From contig JACKAX010000005.1 in assembly GCA_020634875.1 (NCBI GenBank), positions 92,995 to 156,994 of the forward strand: a stretch of DNA of 64,000 nt. The letters are read 5' to 3'. Made by a program: the position numbers and the translations under genes. The notes below the pieces were generated by a model that was not told the origin of the DNA, ran no database searches, and was given only the letters and a program-made list of their open reading frames with translations. The DNA comes from Anaerolineales bacterium. GTDB taxonomy: Bacteria > Chloroflexota > Anaerolineae > Anaerolineales > JABWBV01. Positions 28,017 to 37,192 of this stretch are shown here, piece by piece (positions within the stretch are counted from its first letter, which is position 1; the number at the start of each line of letters is the position of its first letter).

Positions 28017-29438
28017 TTACGGCCCAAACGTCACATCAGCGGGCATTCCGGGTTTGAGACGCCCATCCATATTCGTCACCGCCAACTCAATCGCAAACAC
28101 CGTCGTACTCCGCTCCTCTTGTGTCTGCACATTCCGCGGGGTGAACTCCGCTTGATCGGCAATGCGAGTCACAACCGCTTCAAACGTCTGCCCAGGGAAG
28201 GAATCCACCGCCACGCTCGCATGTTCGTTCAACGTCACCTCCCCATACCGGTCTTCGGGGATGTAAACCGTAATCGTCAGATGATCCAACTCCCCAATCG
28301 TAAACGCAGACATGCCAGGGGACAGAATTTCGCCGGGTTCGATATTCCGCACCATGACCACCCCCGCGACCGCAGCGTTTAACGTTAGCTTCCCAATTTG
28401 AACATCCACTGCGTCCAGCGCGGCCTGTGCCTGTGCGACCCCCGTTTGTGCAACCGCGACTGCCGCCTGTGCTTGCGCGATGTTCGTATCTTCCAGCGTC
28501 ACCGCGTCCTCCGCCTGCGTCACGGCAAGTTGCGCGGCCTGTACCACCAGGGAGTCTTCCCCTGTCAACAAACTATTCAACTGATCGAGCGCGAGGCTGT
28601 ACCGTTCTTCTGCCACTGCGAGCCGGGCGCGCGCCTCCAGCACCTCCGTCGTTGCCTGCGTAGACAACATCTGGTCATACGCCAACTGCGCCGCGTCCAG
28701 TTCCGCCTTCGCCGAGTCGTAAATATCCTGCACATAACTGCTGATCGTTTCGCTCCCATTTTGGGCAATTTCCTTATCCAGCAACTGTTGAGCAATCAAA
28801 AAAGACGATTGTGCGTTTGCCAGCCGCGTTTCAGCCGCAGTCAAGTCAGCATTGCTGGCGCTTTCGATGACGGCGTGAAAGTTCTTGCGTTCCGTTTCCA
28901 GCGCGGCAGAGGCGTCCTCCATTTCTGACTGTGCGGCGGCAATCTTTTCCGATTTTTCAAAATACCAGACTGGTAAAGTGAAAGCCTCCGGTTGATCCTG
29001 ATTCCACGCGGCCGCGCGGGTGGGCAGCTCCGCCAATTGCGCCGCGGCCAACACTTGCTGAACCTGGAGGTGCGCCGCGTCCACGGTCGTTTGCGCCACC
29101 TCCCGCGCAGTTTGAGCGGCAGTCAGATTCGTTTGCGCGAGTTCCAGCCCCGCCTGAGCAGAATCCACCGCGGCGACGGCCTGCTTTCGTTCGACATCGA
29201 GCAAATCCCCCTCCAACCGGAGCAGCGGATCGCCTACCTTTACCGTATCCCCCTCCTTCACAAACACTTCCGCCACGCGCCCCGCCACTTCCGGCGCGGC
29301 AACCACTTGCACGGTCTCCACCACGCCCGAGGCGGTCAGCGCGGTAGGGGCATTCTGCGCCGCGGGCAGTGCATCACACGCGGCAAGGGAAACAAAGAAA
29401 AGGAGAAAAAGGGGAAGGGATTTTTTTAAAAGTTTCAT
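28017..29438 (-). CDS. HlyD/YbhG-type periplasmic adaptor lipoprotein
   Basis: Membrane-fusion/adaptor subunit of an ABC efflux system, about 473 aa. ATG 29438 follows GGAG by seven bases; the lipobox is SLAAC. A lipoyl/barrel-sandwich half-motif appears at VAGRVAEVFVKEGDTVKVGDPLLRL (split by a long Ala/Gln-rich alpha-helical hairpin, about 70-330) and its second half at AAVAGVVMVRNIEPGEILSPG, followed by a beta-barrel with ITVYIPEDRYGEV. The hairpin is longer than in typical RND adaptors. It is last in the order ATPase, permease, permease, ATPase, adaptor, matching the parts list of E. coli YbhGFSR. Confidence 0.88.
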   Translation of the reverse strand: MKLLKKSLPLFLLFFVSLAACDALPAAQNAPTALTASGVVETVQVVAAPEVAGRVAEVFVKEGDTVKVGDPLLRLEGDLLDVERKQAVAAVDSAQAGLELAQTNLTAAQTAREVAQTTVDAAHLQVQQVLAAAQLAELPTRAAAWNQDQPEAFTLPVWYFEKSEKIAAAQSEMEDASAALETERKNFHAVIESASNADLTAAETRLANAQSSFLIAQQLLDKEIAQNGSETISSYVQDIYDSAKAELDAAQLAYDQMLSTQATTEVLEARARLAVAEERYSLALDQLNSLLTGEDSLVVQAAQLAVTQAEDAVTLEDTNIAQAQAAVAVAQTGVAQAQAALDAVDVQIGKLTLNAAVAGVVMVRNIEPGEILSPGMSAFTIGELDHLTITVYIPEDRYGEVTLNEHASVAVDSFPGQTFEAVVTRIADQAEFTPRNVQTQEERSTTVFAIELAVTNMDGRLKPGMPADVTFGP

Positions 29439-29553
29439 TTTGTGACTCCGAGGAAAGGAATTGGTGGGAATTTGAGGGGGTTGAAGGGAATTTATTGGAG
29501 TTTGAGGAAATTCCAATGAATTCCCTCAAACTCCCCCCAACTCCCCCGCTTCC

Positions 29554-30498
29554 TCACCGCATACATGCAATAAACACATCCTCTAATGAGGGTTCAATCA
29601 TATCCATTTGACCGGGCCTGAGGCCCGCGTTTTCCAATTCGGTGGCGATGGCCGCGCGGTGCTGTGCCATGTCCGGGGCAATGACGTGGACGAGGGAACC
29701 GTACAACTCCACTTCGTCGAGGGGCAAACGTCCGGCGTCGCGCGCCGCGCGGAGGACTTTCACCGCTTGGGGTGGGTCGGACGGGGCCAGTTCCAGCACT
29801 TCGCCAGGCATTTTTTCCTGCTTGATCGTTTCGGGCGAACCGTAAGCAATCATCTGGCCGTGCTGGATAAATGCCAGCCGGTGACAGTGTTCGGCTTCGT
29901 CCATATAGTGGGTGGTGACGAAGACGGTGATGTTTTCGGTAACGAGTTGGTAAAGCAAATCCCAAAACGCGCGGCGGGAGACGGGATCCACGCCTGCGGT
30001 CGGTTCGTCAAGGAAGAGGACTTCGGGGCGGTGGAGGATCGCGGCGGAAAGGGCGAGGCGTTGTCGCCAACCCCCGGCAAGGTCGCGGGTTAGTGTCCGT
30101 TCGCGACCCGCCAACCCCGCGAGGGTCAGGGCATCTTGGACGCGGTTTTTCAGGAGGGAATTGGTCAACCCGTAGGCTTTCCCGTAAAAATTCAGGTTTT
30201 GGAGGACGGTCAAATCGTTGTACAAGCTAAACCGTTGGGACATATACCCCACCCGGCGGCGAAGCTGGCGCGTATTCCCACCCAATTTCTGTCCCAAGAC
30301 TTCCACCGTCCCCGACGTGGGCGGAAGCAACCCCAACAACATGCGGATCGTGGTCGTTTTCCCCGACCCATTTGAGCCGAGGAAGCCAAAGATTTCGCCG
30401 CGGCGAACTTCAAAACTGATGTCGTTGACGGCGGTAAAACTGCCAAACTTTTTGGTCAGATTTTGGGCAATAACAGCGGGGGTTTCGGTAGGTTCCAT
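29554..30498 (-). CDS. ABC efflux ATPase (YbhF-like, second half)
   Basis: 314 aa ABC ATPase. Walker A GSNGSGKTT (residues 39-47), Q-loop YMSQRFSLYNDLTV, Walker B VLFLDEPTAGVDP, switch His in FVTTHYMDEAEHC. The signature is LAGGWRQRLAL instead of LSGG, a variant that may lower its activity in a two-ATPase pair. A C-terminal extension of about 80 residues includes the final SLEDVFIACM. It follows the permease gene by two bases. In E. coli YbhF the two ATPases are fused; here they are separate genes at opposite ends of the permease pair. Confidence 0.92.
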   Translation of the reverse strand: MEPTETPAVIAQNLTKKFGSFTAVNDISFEVRRGEIFGFLGSNGSGKTTTIRMLLGLLPPTSGTVEVLGQKLGGNTRQLRRRVGYMSQRFSLYNDLTVLQNLNFYGKAYGLTNSLLKNRVQDALTLAGLAGRERTLTRDLAGGWRQRLALSAAILHRPEVLFLDEPTAGVDPVSRRAFWDLLYQLVTENITVFVTTHYMDEAEHCHRLAFIQHGQMIAYGSPETIKQEKMPGEVLELAPSDPPQAVKVLRAARDAGRLPLDEVELYGSLVHVIAPDMAQHRAAIATELENAGLRPGQMDMIEPSLEDVFIACMR

Positions 30499-30500
30499 GA

Positions 30501-31625
30501 TCAGTCCAGGGCGCGGCGGACAAAGCGCAAGGAAAACGTGCCAATGACAAGGCCAAGCACGAGCAAGGCCACGAGATTCGGCCAGAGGACATCCAGCCCG
30601 GTGCCTTTGAGCAAAATGCCGCGCAAAATTGTCAGCCAGTGATTAGCAGGGATGAAATTCGCCACGCCACGCAAAAAAGCGGGCATCGCTTCCACAGGGG
30701 CGGCGTATCCGGTGAACATAAAGTCCACCATCCCCACCAACATCACGAGCAAAAAGGCTTGATGCTGGCTCCGGGAAACGACAGAAATAACCAATCCTTT
30801 GCTCAGTTCCACAAACAGATAGCCAAGTGCGAGCAGAAGGAGCAAGCCCAGCGACCCGCGGATGGGCACGCCAAACGCGAAATGCACCATCGTCAGCATC
30901 AATACAAAGTCCGTGAACCCAACCAGAATGACCGGGATGGATTTGCCGAGGATGATTTCGAGCGGAGAGAAGGGCATCACGAGCAGTTGTTCGAGCGTGC
31001 CCAATTCGCGCTCGCGGGAAAAGGCCAGGGCGGCGAAGAGGAGTACAGTGAATTCCAGCATCAAACCAAGTTCAGCAGGGGTGGTGTAGAGCGCATCGCT
31101 TAGGCTTTCGTTGAACCAGACCCGCAGGGAGGGGTCGAAACCGGCGAACGCGGTCTCGTCAATTCCCAGACGTTGGAGAGCGATTCGTTGGTCGAGCGTG
31201 CGCGCCACCCCTTCAATGGCACGGAGCGCGGTCATTGCAGGGGTACTTTCTGCCCCGTTCAGCAGCACGGACAGGGTGGGGTGTCCGGTCGAGGAGGCGA
31301 GTTCCGCGTCGAAGTGATTGGGGATGATGATGGCGGCGTTGATTTTCCCATGATCGAGCGCGGTTTGGATGGTTGCCATGTCGGGGACGTAAGAGTCAAG
31401 GACAAACGTGCCCGTGTTGAGGATAGCGGTGATCACTTCGCAGCTGCTTGCACTTTGATCTTGATCCAGCACCATAAGAGGCAGGTTCGTGATCGGGCGG
31501 GAAGTGGCCCAACCCACGAGCAATAGTTCCAGTGCGCCGCCAAACAACATGAACGCGGGCATCCACCAGTCACGGATGAGATGGATGAATTCTTTTTGGG
31601 CAATGGTAAGAATGCGTCTGAACAT
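30501..31625 (-). CDS. ABC-2 type efflux permease (YbhR/YbhS-like)
   Basis: 374 aa inner-membrane permease. One N-terminal helix, a large outer domain (about 55-180) and five C-terminal helices form the ABC-2 pattern. The block LEFTVLLFAALAFSRERELGTLEQLLVMPFSPLE with its ERE...GT motif is diagnostic. It is paired with the very similar upstream permease, and a heterodimer is expected. Three bases separate the two genes and two bases separate it from the ATPase gene, showing tight coupling. The substrate is unknown; E. coli relatives export drugs or cations. Confidence 0.92.
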   Translation of the reverse strand: MFRRILTIAQKEFIHLIRDWWMPAFMLFGGALELLLVGWATSRPITNLPLMVLDQDQSASSCEVITAILNTGTFVLDSYVPDMATIQTALDHGKINAAIIIPNHFDAELASSTGHPTLSVLLNGAESTPAMTALRAIEGVARTLDQRIALQRLGIDETAFAGFDPSLRVWFNESLSDALYTTPAELGLMLEFTVLLFAALAFSRERELGTLEQLLVMPFSPLEIILGKSIPVILVGFTDFVLMLTMVHFAFGVPIRGSLGLLLLLALGYLFVELSKGLVISVVSRSQHQAFLLVMLVGMVDFMFTGYAAPVEAMPAFLRGVANFIPANHWLTILRGILLKGTGLDVLWPNLVALLVLGLVIGTFSLRFVRRALD

Positions 31626-31628
31626 GGG

Positions 31629-32762
31629 TTATCCTAACTTCTTCCGAAAAAACACCGCCCCCACCGTCGTAAAGACCAACCCCAGAAACACGAGGAAGAC
31701 CGCGTAGGGCCAAAGCACTTCCAGCCCCACACCGGGAAGGAAGACCCCACGGGTGATGATGGCGTAGTGCGTGCCGGGGAGAAACAACGATTCCATCCGC
31801 ATTTCTTCGGGCATGGAGGCGATGGGGAAAAAGATGCCTGTGAGGAAAAAGCCGGGGAAGAAGATGACGAGGAAGGAAAGGGCGAGGGCAGCGGCCTGGG
31901 TGCGGATGAAGACGCCGATGATCATCCCCATACTAAGAATGGCAAAGAGAAAAAGCGCGGACAGGCCAAAAAACAGCGGGAAACTCCCATTAAATGGGAT
32001 TTGGAACCACCACATCGCCAAGATAGGTATCAGAATCACGTTGAGCAAACCCACAATCACGTAGGGGATGGTCTTCCCTACTAGGAGTTCGATGCGCCCG
32101 ACCGGGGTTGCCATGAGTTGTTCCATCGTGCCGTGTTCGCGTTCATGGGCGAGGGTGAGGGCAACGGACAGGGCGGGGAACCCCAACACCATCGAAATCA
32201 AACCGGGGATGATGTCCACGCGGGGTTTCAGACCGGGGTTGTACCAAGTGCGGACCCGTAAATCGAGCGGTTGGAGGGCATCGGGGGAAAGGCCAAGGGC
32301 TTGCACTTCGCTGGCGAGGGCTTGATTGACGAAGGCTTCGGCGCGGAGGCTGATGTGATCCACGGCGAATGCGCCGCTTTCGGGTTCGGTGCCGTCAATG
32401 ATCACTTGGAGGGGCATCCCGCGTAGCGCGGACAGGTCGCGGCCAAACGAGGGGTTGAGGATTACGGCGGCTTTGATTTCCCCGCGGGTGAGCATGTCTT
32501 CGATTTCCACCATTGAACCTACTTGAGCGTACAACTCCAGATCATCTCCGGCGATGATTTGCTGGACAAACTCGCGGGAAATCTGGCTCCGGTCGTAATC
32601 GAGGATGGCGACGGGAACGTGTTGGATGTTCGTGACCAGGGCGTAGGACATGATCACCAGGATCGTAATCGGGGTGATGAGCACGAGGACGAGGGTGGAT
32701 CGGTCGCGAAAAATATGCTGAATTTCTTTGCGAACGATGGCAAAAATATGGCGAAAGGACAT
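31629..32762 (-). CDS. ABC-2 type efflux permease (YbhS/YbhR-like)
   Basis: 377 aa, the same architecture as the next gene: TM1 about 21-42, an extracytoplasmic domain, then five helices. LTLAHEREHGTMEQLMATPVGRIELLVGK is the family's coupling-helix region. It shares recognisable similarity with the downstream permease along its length, suggesting an old duplication. Its ATG begins on the base next to the stop of the ATPase gene. With two ATPases and the HlyD-like adaptor it should form one trans-envelope exporter. Confidence 0.92.
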   Translation of the reverse strand: MSFRHIFAIVRKEIQHIFRDRSTLVLVLITPITILVIMSYALVTNIQHVPVAILDYDRSQISREFVQQIIAGDDLELYAQVGSMVEIEDMLTRGEIKAAVILNPSFGRDLSALRGMPLQVIIDGTEPESGAFAVDHISLRAEAFVNQALASEVQALGLSPDALQPLDLRVRTWYNPGLKPRVDIIPGLISMVLGFPALSVALTLAHEREHGTMEQLMATPVGRIELLVGKTIPYVIVGLLNVILIPILAMWWFQIPFNGSFPLFFGLSALFLFAILSMGMIIGVFIRTQAAALALSFLVIFFPGFFLTGIFFPIASMPEEMRMESLFLPGTHYAIITRGVFLPGVGLEVLWPYAVFLVFLGLVFTTVGAVFFRKKLG

Positions 32763-33698
32763 TTACGCGTCTCCTGCTTCTGCCTGCCGAATGAGGGAGA
32801 TGAAGGCTTGTTCCATCCGTGCGGGGGCGGGGCGGATTCCCCGAACAGTGATCCTGCTCGCAGCGAGGGCGGCGGAAAGTTCGGGAAGGCGTTGTGCGGC
32901 GGAGTCCACCAGAACGTGGATGAGTTCGCCGTAAGTTTGCACTTCCAGCACGCCGGGGAGCGTTTCGATAACCTTGTGGGCGGCTTGCCAATCATCGGGG
33001 CGAATTTCGATCAGTTCGCCTTCCATCTGGGCGCGGATATTCTGCGGTGTGTCGCATACGATGAATTTGCCCGCGTACATCAGCCCGACACGGGAACAGC
33101 GGTCGGCCTCGTCCATGTATGGGGTGCTGACGATGATCGTCGTGCCTTGCAGGTGGAGGTCGGTGAGGATGTTCCAAAACTCGCGGCGGGAAACGGGGTC
33201 AACGCCGGTGGTGGGTTCGTCGAGGAGAAGGATTTCCGGCTCATGGATGAGGGTGCAGGCGAGGGCCAGCTTTTTCTGCATCCCACCGGATAGGTGGGCG
33301 GCGCGGCGGTTTTTGAATTCGGTCAACCCGGCGAAGGTGAGGAGACGCTCGGTGCGCTCCGCGAGGGCTTTGCGGTCCACATCATAGATTTCGGCGAAAA
33401 AGGCGAGGTTTTCTTCCACGGACAATTCGCCGTAGAGGCTGAACTGTTGGGCCATGTAACCGATTTTGGGCTTGACGGCTTCGGCTTGCTTTTTGAGATC
33501 GTACCCCGCAACAGTCGCCTCCCCCGAGGTGATGTCCAGCAACCCCGCGAGGAGGCGGAGAGCCGTCGTTTTCCCTGCCCCGTCCGGGCCGACGAGGCCG
33601 AAGAGTTCGCCGGGTTCGATGGCAAGATCGAGGGCGGCGACCGCGTGGGTGGTTTTGAAGTCGCGGGAGAGGGAGTGGGTGAGGAGGAGGGGAGGCAT
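32763..33698 (-). CDS. ABC efflux ATPase (YbhF-like, first half)
   Basis: 311 aa ABC ATPase with all canonical motifs: Walker A GPDGAGKTTA (37-46), Q-loop YMAQQFSLYGELSV, signature LSGGMQKKLAL, Walker B ILLLDEPTTGVDP and the switch region VSTPYMDEAD, where the usual switch His is replaced by Pro. The partner ATPase has the His but a variant signature, so the two together may form one good and one poor ATP site. ATG at 33698 lies in a G-rich stretch. Confidence 0.9.
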   Translation of the reverse strand: MPPLLLTHSLSRDFKTTHAVAALDLAIEPGELFGLVGPDGAGKTTALRLLAGLLDITSGEATVAGYDLKKQAEAVKPKIGYMAQQFSLYGELSVEENLAFFAEIYDVDRKALAERTERLLTFAGLTEFKNRRAAHLSGGMQKKLALACTLIHEPEILLLDEPTTGVDPVSRREFWNILTDLHLQGTTIIVSTPYMDEADRCSRVGLMYAGKFIVCDTPQNIRAQMEGELIEIRPDDWQAAHKVIETLPGVLEVQTYGELIHVLVDSAAQRLPELSAALAASRITVRGIRPAPARMEQAFISLIRQAEAGDA

Positions 33699-33786
33699 GG
33701 GGGGGGGAGTGGGGTGTTGGGCAGGAGGGGGGTGGGGGAAAGTGATAAGTGAAAAGTGATAAATTTACTCGTCACTTATCACTTCA

Positions 33787-34056
33787 TCACTTTTTGATTT
33801 TGCGAAGCACCCAAAGCACTACTAACGCGCCTAATGCGGGTTCGAGGGCAACGCCGAGCCATTTGAGGGAGGGGCTGAAACCCATCGCGGGGATAACGTA
33901 ATAATCCATTAGCCCAACAACAATGGTGGTGATGACGGCGGCTATGTAATCGCCCGAAACACCGTAGGGACGGTTGTCTTTCCAGATCGGGCCAGCCAGC
34001 GCGCCGATGATGAGGCCGACAACGGCCATCGCAACGAGGACAATGAGAATTTCCAT
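33787..34056 (-). CDS. Small membrane protein, GlsB/YeaQ/YmgE-like
   Basis: 89 aa with three hydrophobic helices. GLIIGALAGPIW near the start followed by a Gly-rich helix matches the transglycosylase-associated GlsB/YeaQ family of envelope-stress membrane proteins, whose function is unclear. It sits between the TetR regulator and the efflux ATPase on the same strand; inverted repeats lie on both sides (33740-33784 and 34094-34154). The ATG at 34056 is preceded by AAGGAGTCCCTC. Confidence 0.7.
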   Translation of the reverse strand: MEILIVLVAMAVVGLIIGALAGPIWKDNRPYGVSGDYIAAVITTIVVGLMDYYVIPAMGFSPSLKWLGVALEPALGALVVLWVLRKIKK

Positions 34057-34093
34057 GAGGGACTCCTTTTTAGTAATGACTCACTTTGAGCCA

Positions 34094-34154
34094 GGTGGGG
34101 TGGACGTAATGAAATCTTGTCCAATCGAACGTAATCCCAAACGTCCACCCCACC
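34094..34154. repeat. 14-bp perfect inverted repeat
   Basis: GGTGGGGTGGACGT (34094-34107) pairs with 34141-34154 across a 33-nt loop, in the gap between the TetR gene and the small membrane protein. No U run follows on either strand, so it is not a classical terminator. Confidence 0.6.
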
Positions 34155-34186
34155 CTTTATACGGCATCCATGAGCAATTATCCTTT

Positions 34187-34780
34187 TTAGGCTTTTAGCC
34201 CATCTAACAAAAGATTAAGCCCGGTCCCAACATGCCGACTAATGTCAACTTGTTTGGGACTGTACGTCCAAAGCAGGATCGTGCCTTCGAATACCGCACC
34301 AATTGCAAGGGCGGCGTCGCGTGTGTTAACTGGACGAAATGCGCCACTGTCAACGCCCTGCTGGATGATGCTTTCCATGATTTCAATAAAATTGTTGAAA
34401 GTTGTGGTGAGGACTTCATGCACAGCTTCGCGGCGCATGACCATCGCCATAAATTCAAAATATAAGGGAACAAGCGGCTTAATTTTGGTCAAATCCGTAA
34501 TCATAATGTCAGCCATTTTGTGCAATTTGGCTTCGGGTGAGAGTTCCGCTGTAAGCAGGTCCCGAGCGTGGGCGAGTTCACGTTTAAGGAGGGCTTCGAG
34601 AATGGCGCTGATGATGGCATCTTTGCTTTTGAAATAGAGATAGAGGGTCCCTTTGCTGACCCCCACTTCATCGGCGATGTCATCCATCCGGGCGTTGCTG
34701 ATCCCCTGGTCGGTAAACACTTTGATGGCGGCATCAATAATTTGGGTCGTGCGTTCTTCACTGACATCCGGGCGAGGCAT
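34187..34780 (-). CDS. TetR-family repressor of the efflux locus
   Basis: 197 aa. The N-terminal helix-turn-helix spans about residues 10-56: TQIIDAAIKVFTDQGISNARMDDIADEVGVSKGTLYLYFKSKDAI (shown in part by its GVSKGTLYLYFKSK core). The helical ligand domain follows and is of the CecR/AcrR kind. It is first in the efflux run, as CecR (YbiH) is for ybhGFSR in E. coli. AAGGAGCTTTTT precedes ATG 34780. A palindrome just downstream of its own -10 box indicates autorepression. The inducer is unknown. Confidence 0.9.
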   Translation of the reverse strand: MPRPDVSEERTTQIIDAAIKVFTDQGISNARMDDIADEVGVSKGTLYLYFKSKDAIISAILEALLKRELAHARDLLTAELSPEAKLHKMADIMITDLTKIKPLVPLYFEFMAMVMRREAVHEVLTTTFNNFIEIMESIIQQGVDSGAFRPVNTRDAALAIGAVFEGTILLWTYSPKQVDISRHVGTGLNLLLDGLKA

Positions 34781-34797
34781 AAAAAGCTCCTTTGAAT

Positions 34798-34852
34798 AAT
34801 AACTGACTGGTCAGTTATTTATAATAATACAGCGAATGAAGACGATTGTCAA
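34798..34852 (-). promoter_or_regulatory. Near-consensus promoter with TetR operator
   Basis: Minus strand: TTGACA (34847-34852), 17-bp spacer, TATTAT (34824-34829). A 22-bp operator follows at 34798-34819, with perfect 10-bp arms AATAACTGAC/GTCAGTTATT around TG. Its position at the start of transcription fits steric repression. Confidence 0.9.
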
Positions 34853-34883
34853 GATAACCCCGTTGAAAATGGCCCGGTTAAAA

Positions 34884-34942
34884 TTTCCGCGCCTTCTTCT
34901 TTCCGCATTTGTTTTTGTCGCGGAAGAAAGAAGGCGCGGAAA
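34884..34942. terminator. Large near-perfect hairpin, probable bidirectional terminator
   Basis: A 23-nt arm at 34884-34906 (TTTCCGCGCCTTCTT...) pairs with 34920-34942 with two mismatches, with A and T runs outside. It separates the TetR promoter from the truncated gene to its right. Confidence 0.65.
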
Positions 34943-35105
34943 ATAGAGTTTTTCGGAAAATTAATTTTTCAGAAAATCAGTTTTTTAGACCGGAATTTGG
35001 CGCAATCAGGAGACCTTGATTACGTTGCCCGCCCCTCCCAATCGTAATAAATGGGCGGTTGGAAGCAACATCCGAAAGTAAAGACATGAAACATGGCGAT
35101 ATTCC

Positions 35106-35342
35106 TTAGCCATCAATGTTGAGGTCTTTGCCGAGGTAATTATAGGAGGCAAAGTGTATGGTCGCGCCGGAGAGGGAGACGTCAAAGAGGATGGTGTCGC
35201 GGAGGGCACCTGCGCCAGAGTCGGCGTTATTCGTCACGGTGAGGTCCGCCGCCCGCGCGGCGTGGAGGGGGATCAGGGCGAGGAACGCCGCGAGAAGGGT
35301 GAAAAGGGTCAAAAGACGGAAAAGGCGAGGATGTGTTTTCAT
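35106..35342 (-). pseudogene. Truncated secreted repeat-protein gene (N-terminal fragment)
   Basis: 78 codons: a Sec signal peptide (to about 32, AARA-A) and the first strand region DLTVTNNADSGAGALRDTI...GATIHFASYNYLGKDLNIDG, which is how large right-handed beta-helix surface proteins of Chloroflexota and others begin (usually with GDTI and LTIDG blocks). The frame then meets TAA instead of continuing for hundreds of residues. No continuation is found in other frames down to the TetR terminator, so this is a deletion remnant. It starts 40 bp from the neighbouring propeller gene. Confidence 0.65.
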
Positions 35343-35382
35343 GTTCTAATTCCTTTGAACAAAAAAGATTGCTCTATGCCGT

Positions 35383-37179
35383 TTAGCGCACAATGAGGGG
35401 CAAATAGACGGTGGGCGGGGCGACCACGGCGGGTTCTCCGACGGTGTAATTGCCGTTGCCCGCGCCCACGCCGCCGAGGGGGTTGTAGGAAGTGTCGTGA
35501 ATGGTGTCGTCGTCCACCAAGTCCAACCGGACGGAACCGATGCCCTGGCCGACATTTACCGTCACGTAATAGAGGGCGTCCGAGCCGGTGAGACTGGCGA
35601 GGGTGGCGTTGGGGAGGCCGTCGGGGGTGAGGGCGAAGTCGGTAAGGTCTACACCGACGACGGGTTCGGTGAAGTCCACGCGGAAATAGGCAAGCGGCCC
35701 GGTGACGGGGTTGGGATAAACCAGGGAGATGGCCCACACCGCGGGAGGGGTGAAATCGGTGTGGAGGGCGTGCCAATTGGTGCCATCCCATTGGGCGGCA
35801 TATCTGGCTTCGGATAAAAGCAAACCTTGATTGACTAGATAAGGGAAAGCCCCCCCAACATACACATCTGCGCCGCTGGTCGCAACCGCATATACACTAC
35901 TGTAAAGGACGCCGCTCCCATGCCCATCATCCCCCAAGCCCGACCAGGTTGTGCCATTCCACCGGGCAACATAATTCGCGGTGGAAACCGTAACGCCGTT
36001 ATTGCTCACGCGATAGAACCACCCGCCCACGTACAGGCTAAACCCACTGCGCGCGAGGCTCATCACGCCGCGGTCGAGCGCACCATCTCCCAGGCCGTTA
36101 CTGCCCAGGGCGTGCCAGTTTGCGCCGTCCCACCTGGCAATGTAGTCGGCTTCGGGCAAACCGGCGGTATCGGTAAAAAACCCGCCCACGTAGATATCCG
36201 TGCCAACGGGGAGAAGCGTGGTGACGACGTTGTTCAGCGCGGCCCCGCCCACGCCATTATCGCCTAACGCTGTCCAGTTGGTGCCATTCCATCGGGCAAG
36301 GTAAGCCGCTTTCGTGAGGACAGTGCCATAATTATTGACTTCATGAAAAATGCCGCCTGCATAAACGTTGACTCCATCCACCGCAATCGTCATCACTTCA
36401 TCTTCAATGGAGCCATCCCCCGCACCATCTCCGCCCAGGGCAGACCAATTATGGGTTTGGGTATTCCAGACCGCCAGCTTATCTGCCGCGCCTAGAACCG
36501 TGCCGTAATTGTTGACATCAATAAAATTGCCTCCCACATACACGTTTACATCATTAATGGTTATGGTCCCTACATGCGCTCCGGGCAGGATCGAACCATT
36601 CCCAGCGCCATTATGCCCCAACGCGCTCCAGTTATACCCATCCCAAATGGCAATCGCATCCGCGGCAGTGAGAGGGGTACCGAAGTTATTTACATCCGAA
36701 AAGCTGCCCCCTACATACACGTTTGCGCCATCAAGCGCAATTGTGCGAACGATACCGTTTATTGAGCCATTTCCGGCCCCGTTATTGCCCAGGGCAGACC
36801 AGTTCGCGCCATCCCATTTGGCGATGTAATCCGCTTCGGGAATGCCCGCGGTGTTGGTAAACCAGCCCCCCACATACACATCCGTCCCACTGACCGCCAA
36901 CGCAAAAACGTAGTTATTGAGGTCACTTTCAGGACTGGCGGGGCTAAGATGCACCCCATCCTGGGCGTTCATTTCAACGTGATACCCGCGAAGATCAAGA
37001 TTCCCCTGGAAAGACCCATCCAGGCGCAAAGTGCCGTCAGGGTTGAGGAAAGTGGCAGGGGAGGTTTGTGCGGGGGGTGTTTCTGCCAAAACCGGGGAGG
37101 GTGCGGCCACCAAAAGCCAGGTACTGCTTGCCAAGCACAGCGTTAATAAAGCCCACAAATAGAAGGATTTGGTTTTCAT
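35383..37179 (-). CDS. Secreted seven-repeat beta-propeller protein with YLPL C-terminal tail
   Basis: 598 aa exported protein. The signal peptide ends near residue 32 (LA-E). Seven repeats of about 50-60 residues follow (about 85-470), each with a core like NVYVGGSF, then an AxYIARWDG block and NWSALGxNGxGxG. Seven such units fit a seven-bladed propeller. A calcium-binding-like or Ig-like beta domain (about 480-580) follows, and the protein ends TVYLPLIVR, a tail seen on many secreted Chloroflexota proteins. Function is probably surface or extracellular binding; no enzyme motif is seen. GGAGTTCCTAAA precedes ATG 37179. Confidence 0.8.
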   Translation of the reverse strand: MKTKSFYLWALLTLCLASSTWLLVAAPSPVLAETPPAQTSPATFLNPDGTLRLDGSFQGNLDLRGYHVEMNAQDGVHLSPASPESDLNNYVFALAVSGTDVYVGGWFTNTAGIPEADYIAKWDGANWSALGNNGAGNGSINGIVRTIALDGANVYVGGSFSDVNNFGTPLTAADAIAIWDGYNWSALGHNGAGNGSILPGAHVGTITINDVNVYVGGNFIDVNNYGTVLGAADKLAVWNTQTHNWSALGGDGAGDGSIEDEVMTIAVDGVNVYAGGIFHEVNNYGTVLTKAAYLARWNGTNWTALGDNGVGGAALNNVVTTLLPVGTDIYVGGFFTDTAGLPEADYIARWDGANWHALGSNGLGDGALDRGVMSLARSGFSLYVGGWFYRVSNNGVTVSTANYVARWNGTTWSGLGDDGHGSGVLYSSVYAVATSGADVYVGGAFPYLVNQGLLLSEARYAAQWDGTNWHALHTDFTPPAVWAISLVYPNPVTGPLAYFRVDFTEPVVGVDLTDFALTPDGLPNATLASLTGSDALYYVTVNVGQGIGSVRLDLVDDDTIHDTSYNPLGGVGAGNGNYTVGEPAVVAPPTVYLPLIVR

Positions 37180-37192
37180 TTTAGGAACTCCG

